Positions 61,470 through 64,000 of a stretch of DNA of 64,000 bases are shown piece after piece (the first letter of the stretch is position 1; each line of letters starts with the position of its first letter). Source of the stretch: 3107 sp965216225. Its GTDB lineage: Bacteria > Pseudomonadota > Alphaproteobacteria > Rhodobacterales > Rhodobacteraceae. Made by a program: the position numbers and the translations under genes. Under the pieces are notes generated by a model. That model was not told the DNA's origin and did not search any database. It saw nothing but the letters and a program-made list of their open reading frames with translations. The stretch spans positions 41,030 through 105,029 of the forward strand of contig CBDCFF010000021.1 in the NCBI GenBank assembly GCA_965216225.1. The letters run 5' to 3'.

Positions 61470-62410
61470 CGCTGTTGCTTGCCCTGCTGCTGGATGCCGC
61501 GATGGGAGAACCCCGCCGGCTTTGGTCCCGCCTGCCGCATCCCGTCGTCGCCACGGGATGGGTGATCGACCGGGCGGACAGGCGATTCAACCACGGGACC
61601 GGGCAAGGGCCGAAGGGCGTTCTGCTCTGCCTCGGGCTGGTCCTTGGCGCGGGCCTTGCGGGCCTTCTTGTCCCGGCGCTGCCGCTTGCGCCGCTGTGGG
61701 AAATGCTTCTGGTGGCAATCCTGATCGCCCATCGGAGCCTTGTCGATCATGTGCGCGCCGTCGCCGATGCGCTGCGCCTGTCGGTGGGTGACGGGCGGAT
61801 GTGCGTGGCGATGATCGTCGGGCGCGACACCGGCGGCATGGATCGCCCCGCAGTCGCGCGCGCCGCGATCGAAAGCGCCGCCGAGAATTTCTCTGACGGT
61901 GTGGTTGCCCCGGTCTTCTGGTATCTGATCGCCGGATTGCCGGGCATCCTGATCTGCAAGACGATCAACACCGCGGATTCCATGATCGGCCACCGAAGCC
62001 CCCGGCACGAAGCCTTTGGCCGGGCCTCTGCCCGGCTGGACGATGTTCTGAACTGGATACCCGCACGGCTGACCGCGCTGATCCTTGTCCTGACCGAAGG
62101 CGCATGGCGGTCCATCCGCACGATTGTGCGCGACGCCAGACTCCACCGCTCGCCCAATGCGGGATGGCCAGAGGCCGCGATGGCGCTGTCACTCGGTGTC
62201 GCACTGGCCGGGCCAAGAAGCTATGCGGGCGAGACCCGCGATTTTCCCCTTGTCCATCCCGAAGGGCGGCGCGATGCGGGGCCCGACGACATCGACGCGG
62301 CAATCCGCATCCTGTGGCGGGGCTGGGCGGCGATACTGGGTCTGACCCTGATCGGCGTCCTGACCGGCGCCCTGTTCCGAACCATTGCAACGGCACCGCC
62401 GCCCACCTGA
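61466..62410 (+). CDS. cbiB: Adenosylcobinamide-phosphate synthase
   Basis: CbiB (also called CobD) joins adenosylcobyric acid and aminopropanol phosphate at the membrane. The 314-residue integral membrane protein shows LLLDAAMGEPRRLWSRLPHP, the conserved VGRDTGGMDRPAVARAAIES, AAENFSDGVVAPVFWYLIAG, KTINTADSMIGHRSPRHEAF, GWPEAAMALSLGVALAGPRS and about five helices. It starts at GTG 61466, inside the cobC stop (GTGA). Confidence 0.94.
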   Translation: MTLLLALLLDAAMGEPRRLWSRLPHPVVATGWVIDRADRRFNHGTGQGPKGVLLCLGLVLGAGLAGLLVPALPLAPLWEMLLVAILIAHRSLVDHVRAVADALRLSVGDGRMCVAMIVGRDTGGMDRPAVARAAIESAAENFSDGVVAPVFWYLIAGLPGILICKTINTADSMIGHRSPRHEAFGRASARLDDVLNWIPARLTALILVLTEGAWRSIRTIVRDARLHRSPNAGWPEAAMALSLGVALAGPRSYAGETRDFPLVHPEGRRDAGPDDIDAAIRILWRGWAAILGLTLIGVLTGALFRTIATAPPPT

Positions 62411-62440
62411 TCTGCCACCGGCAATGTTGAGGAGAGTTTG

Positions 62441-64000
62441 ATGCGCGCGCCTGTTCCTGCCCTTGTCGCCGGGGCGCTGCTTGTTGGCAATACGGCCCTT
62501 GCAACGCCTTGCGGCGGCGGCGCCGGCCCCTTCGTGAACGATCTGAAATCCGAAGCCGTTCAAAAGGGTCACGACCGCGCGACCGTCAACCGCTTCTTCG
62601 CCAATGTGCAGCAGGACAGCCGGACGCTGCGCGCCGACCGGGCGCAGGGCATCTTTCAGAAGGATTTCCTGGAATTTTCACGCGCCCTGATCAGCCGGAA
62701 CCGGCTGGATCACGGGCGGATCAACAAGCAGCGCCGGCGGCAGGTGTTTGACCGGATCGAACGGCAATACGGAGTCTCGCGCGGGGTGCTGCTGGCGTTC
62801 TGGGCGCTGGAAACCGATTACGGCGCGTTTCAGGGCGATTTCACCACCCTCGATTCTCTGGTCACGCTGGCGCATGACTGCCGCAGGCCGGAACTTTTTC
62901 GCCCGCAGGTCTTTGCCGCGCTGGAGCTTCATGAGCAGGGGAATTTCGACCCTGTGACCACGCAGGGCGCCTGGGCGGGCGAGGTCGGCATGGTGCAGAT
63001 GCTGCCGGAGGACATTCTGCGCAATGGCGTGGATGGCGATGGCGACGGGCGGGTGGACCTGAAACGCTCGGTCGCCGACGCGCTGATGTCGGGCGCGAAC
63101 ATGCTGCGCGATCTGGGATGGCGCGCCAATGAACCCTGGTTGCAGGAAATTGTGGTCCCCGACACTCTGGACTGGTCGAAAACCGGCCTGGAAACCACGA
63201 TGCCGGTGCGGCAATGGGAACGCCTGGGGGTCCGGCCCCGCAATGGTTCCCTGGGGCCTGCCAGCCTGCGGGCCTCGGTGCTTCTGCCCATGGGGCGCAA
63301 CGGGCCAGCCTTCCTCGCCTATCCCAATCTCCACGTCTATCTCAAGTGGAACCGGAGCCTTGTCTATGTCACCACCGCCGCCTATTTCGCCACCCGGCTG
63401 GAAGGGGCGCCGGTCTATGATGCGGGCAATCCGTCACCTGCCCTGTCGGGGCCGGAAATGCAGGAACTGCAACGGAAACTGCAAGCCAGAGGACACGATA
63501 TCGGCGGCATCGACGGCATTCTGGGGGCCGGAACCCGCGCCGCCGTTCAGGCAGAGCAAGCCCGCCTTGGCCTGCCCGCCGACGCCTGGCCGACGCGCGC
63601 GCTGCTGAACCGGCTTCAGGATTCGGCTTCAGGATTCGGGGCGAACCGGAAAGCGCTGTCCCTCTTCGGTGACGACGATCAGCCGGGCGCTGTTCGTCAC
63701 ATAAAGATCGCAGCGCGCCGCCCCGTTTTCGAACTGGATGCAGATGATGCTGTCGTCGCCGACTTCATACACGCCATAGGCCGTTCCGCCGAAATCATAG
63801 GTGTAGGAATAACCGCCATTCGGGCCGAATTCCGACTGGCCGTTATCGTGGAAGGTCAGAACCCGGCCAGCCAGCCGGTCGTGCAGTTCCTGTCGGGTGA
63901 AGAATTCATCTCCGTCGCGCGTCGCCCATCCCTGCGCAAGGGCCGGGAGCGCGCACACGATCAGGCAGGCAAGAACCTTTTTCATCACGCTGGCCCCATT
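62441..64000 (+). CDS. Lytic murein transglycosylase (MltB type), 3' end runs off window
   Basis: This is a periplasmic peptidoglycan lytic transglycosylase. A signal peptide (VPALVAGALLVGNTALA) is followed by the SLT_2/MltB domain with catalytic Glu in LLAFWALETDYGAFQGDFTT, EVGMVQMLPEDILRNGVDGD and AFLAYPNLHVYLKWNRSLVY. A C-terminal peptidoglycan-binding domain follows (ELQRKLQARGHDIGGIDGIL). The gene should end soon after LLNRLQDS (about 63635), but a 13-bp tandem duplication at 63611-63636 shifts the frame, which then stays open to the window edge, antisense to the next gene. Without the duplication it would stop at 63702-63704. The start is ATG 62441 after GAGGAGAG. Confidence 0.9.
   Translation, partial: MRAPVPALVAGALLVGNTALATPCGGGAGPFVNDLKSEAVQKGHDRATVNRFFANVQQDSRTLRADRAQGIFQKDFLEFSRALISRNRLDHGRINKQRRRQVFDRIERQYGVSRGVLLAFWALETDYGAFQGDFTTLDSLVTLAHDCRRPELFRPQVFAALELHEQGNFDPVTTQGAWAGEVGMVQMLPEDILRNGVDGDGDGRVDLKRSVADALMSGANMLRDLGWRANEPWLQEIVVPDTLDWSKTGLETTMPVRQWERLGVRPRNGSLGPASLRASVLLPMGRNGPAFLAYPNLHVYLKWNRSLVYVTTAAYFATRLEGAPVYDAGNPSPALSGPEMQELQRKLQARGHDIGGIDGILGAGTRAAVQAEQARLGLPADAWPTRALLNRLQDSASGFGANRKALSLFGDDDQPGAVRHIKIAARRPVFELDADDAVVADFIHAIGRSAEIIGVGITAIRAEFRLAVIVEGQNPASQPVVQFLSGEEFISVARRPSLRKGRERAHDQAGKNLFHHAGPI
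63611..63636. repeat. 13-bp perfect tandem duplication at the mltB 3' end
   Basis: CGGCTTCAGGATT is present twice in tandem (63611-63623 and 63624-63636). It changes the mltB reading frame near its C-terminus. The convergent gene stop (63629-63631) falls inside the second copy but is unaffected. Confidence 0.9.
63629..63988 (-). CDS. Small secreted protein of unknown function
   Basis: This 119-residue protein has a signal peptide (MMKKVLACLIVCALPALAQG). The mature part has RQELHDRLAGRVLTFHDNGQ, GGYSYTYDFGGTAYGVYEVG and IICIQFENGAARCDLYVTNS with two cysteines that could pair. The layout (start-of-domain L-G-V-F, glycine-aromatic strands, C...C) resembles small DUF995-like periplasmic proteins of Rhodobacterales, but I am not sure. 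The gene is convergent with, and overlaps, the extended mltB frame. Confidence 0.7.
   Translation of the reverse strand: MMKKVLACLIVCALPALAQGWATRDGDEFFTRQELHDRLAGRVLTFHDNGQSEFGPNGGYSYTYDFGGTAYGVYEVGDDSIICIQFENGAARCDLYVTNSARLIVVTEEGQRFPVRPES

Overview
The window looks like a chromosomal segment of a GC-rich alphaproteobacterium, most likely Rhodobacterales (Rhodobacteraceae). The evidence is the gene order rsfS-rlmH-gpmI-ctpA-rppH, a CckA-type hybrid histidine kinase next to recA, an alphaproteobacterial LexA box (GAAC-N7-GAAC) before recA, an aerobic-type cobalamin gene pair, and many insertion sequences (IS) of families common in that group. About 60 percent of the window is ordinary housekeeping DNA. 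The rest is four islands of nested, truncated and recombined ISs, together with a large number of decaying genes.

Layout. 200-6752: leuC (minus strand), then a plus-strand block of translation, glycolysis, periplasmic protease and RNA-decapping genes. 6753-16850: IS island 1. A broken IS630 is followed by an IS481 that received an IS66-bounded composite element (8170-15376, 8-bp target duplication). Inside that lies an IS66 with a pRiA4b ORF-3-like passenger gene, which is split by an IS21, which is split by an IS256-family element. The island ends in a near-perfect inverted duplication of IS481 sequence and remnants of a second IS256-type element, an IS5 and a haloperoxidase/PAP2 gene. 17315-27488: aminopeptidase and NlpC/P60 pair, a small IS481 insertion (19713-20771), ornithine cyclodeaminase-like, HAD (broken), EamA transporter, S-formylglutathione hydrolase, tRNA-Arg, complex I accessory subunit, uvrB, tRNA-Ala. 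27665-32741: IS island 2. An IS256 truncates an outer-membrane-type gene and is itself split by an IS110 that carries a readable bridge RNA, followed by an IS481 remnant and an intact second IS256-type element. 33245-40684: an AT-richer block with a membrane-bound AraC-type regulator and a MacAB-like export operon (membrane fusion protein, ATPase, two permeases, secreted protein). Its ATPase gene is destroyed by an IS5 that itself contains an IS4, and its fusion-protein gene is cut off by an IS481 remnant. 40685-46002: IS island 4 (IS481, IS5, and an IS630 split by a second IS21). 46102-64000: a decayed glucokinase, guaB, an RsmB-type methyltransferase, cckA, a sulfotransferase-like gene, recA, a truncated MATE exporter, a glycosyltransferase, a membrane protein, parE, a Tat-exported peptide-binding protein, a DUF1636-cobC-cbiB group, and a lytic transglycosylase running off the window edge.

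The most interesting object is the IS110 element at 29032-30196. Its 5' non-coding end folds into two internal loops. The guide stretches of these loops match the actual target (7 + 7 nt) and the element's own joined ends (7 + 6 nt), as expected of an IS110 bridge RNA. The target it encodes lies inside the transposase gene of the IS256-family element, at a motif that also sits, still empty, in the other IS256 copy of this window. It is an RNA-guided IS that has parasitised another IS. A second theme is a recurring scar: at least six 9-13 bp perfect tandem duplications, several of which alter reading frames.
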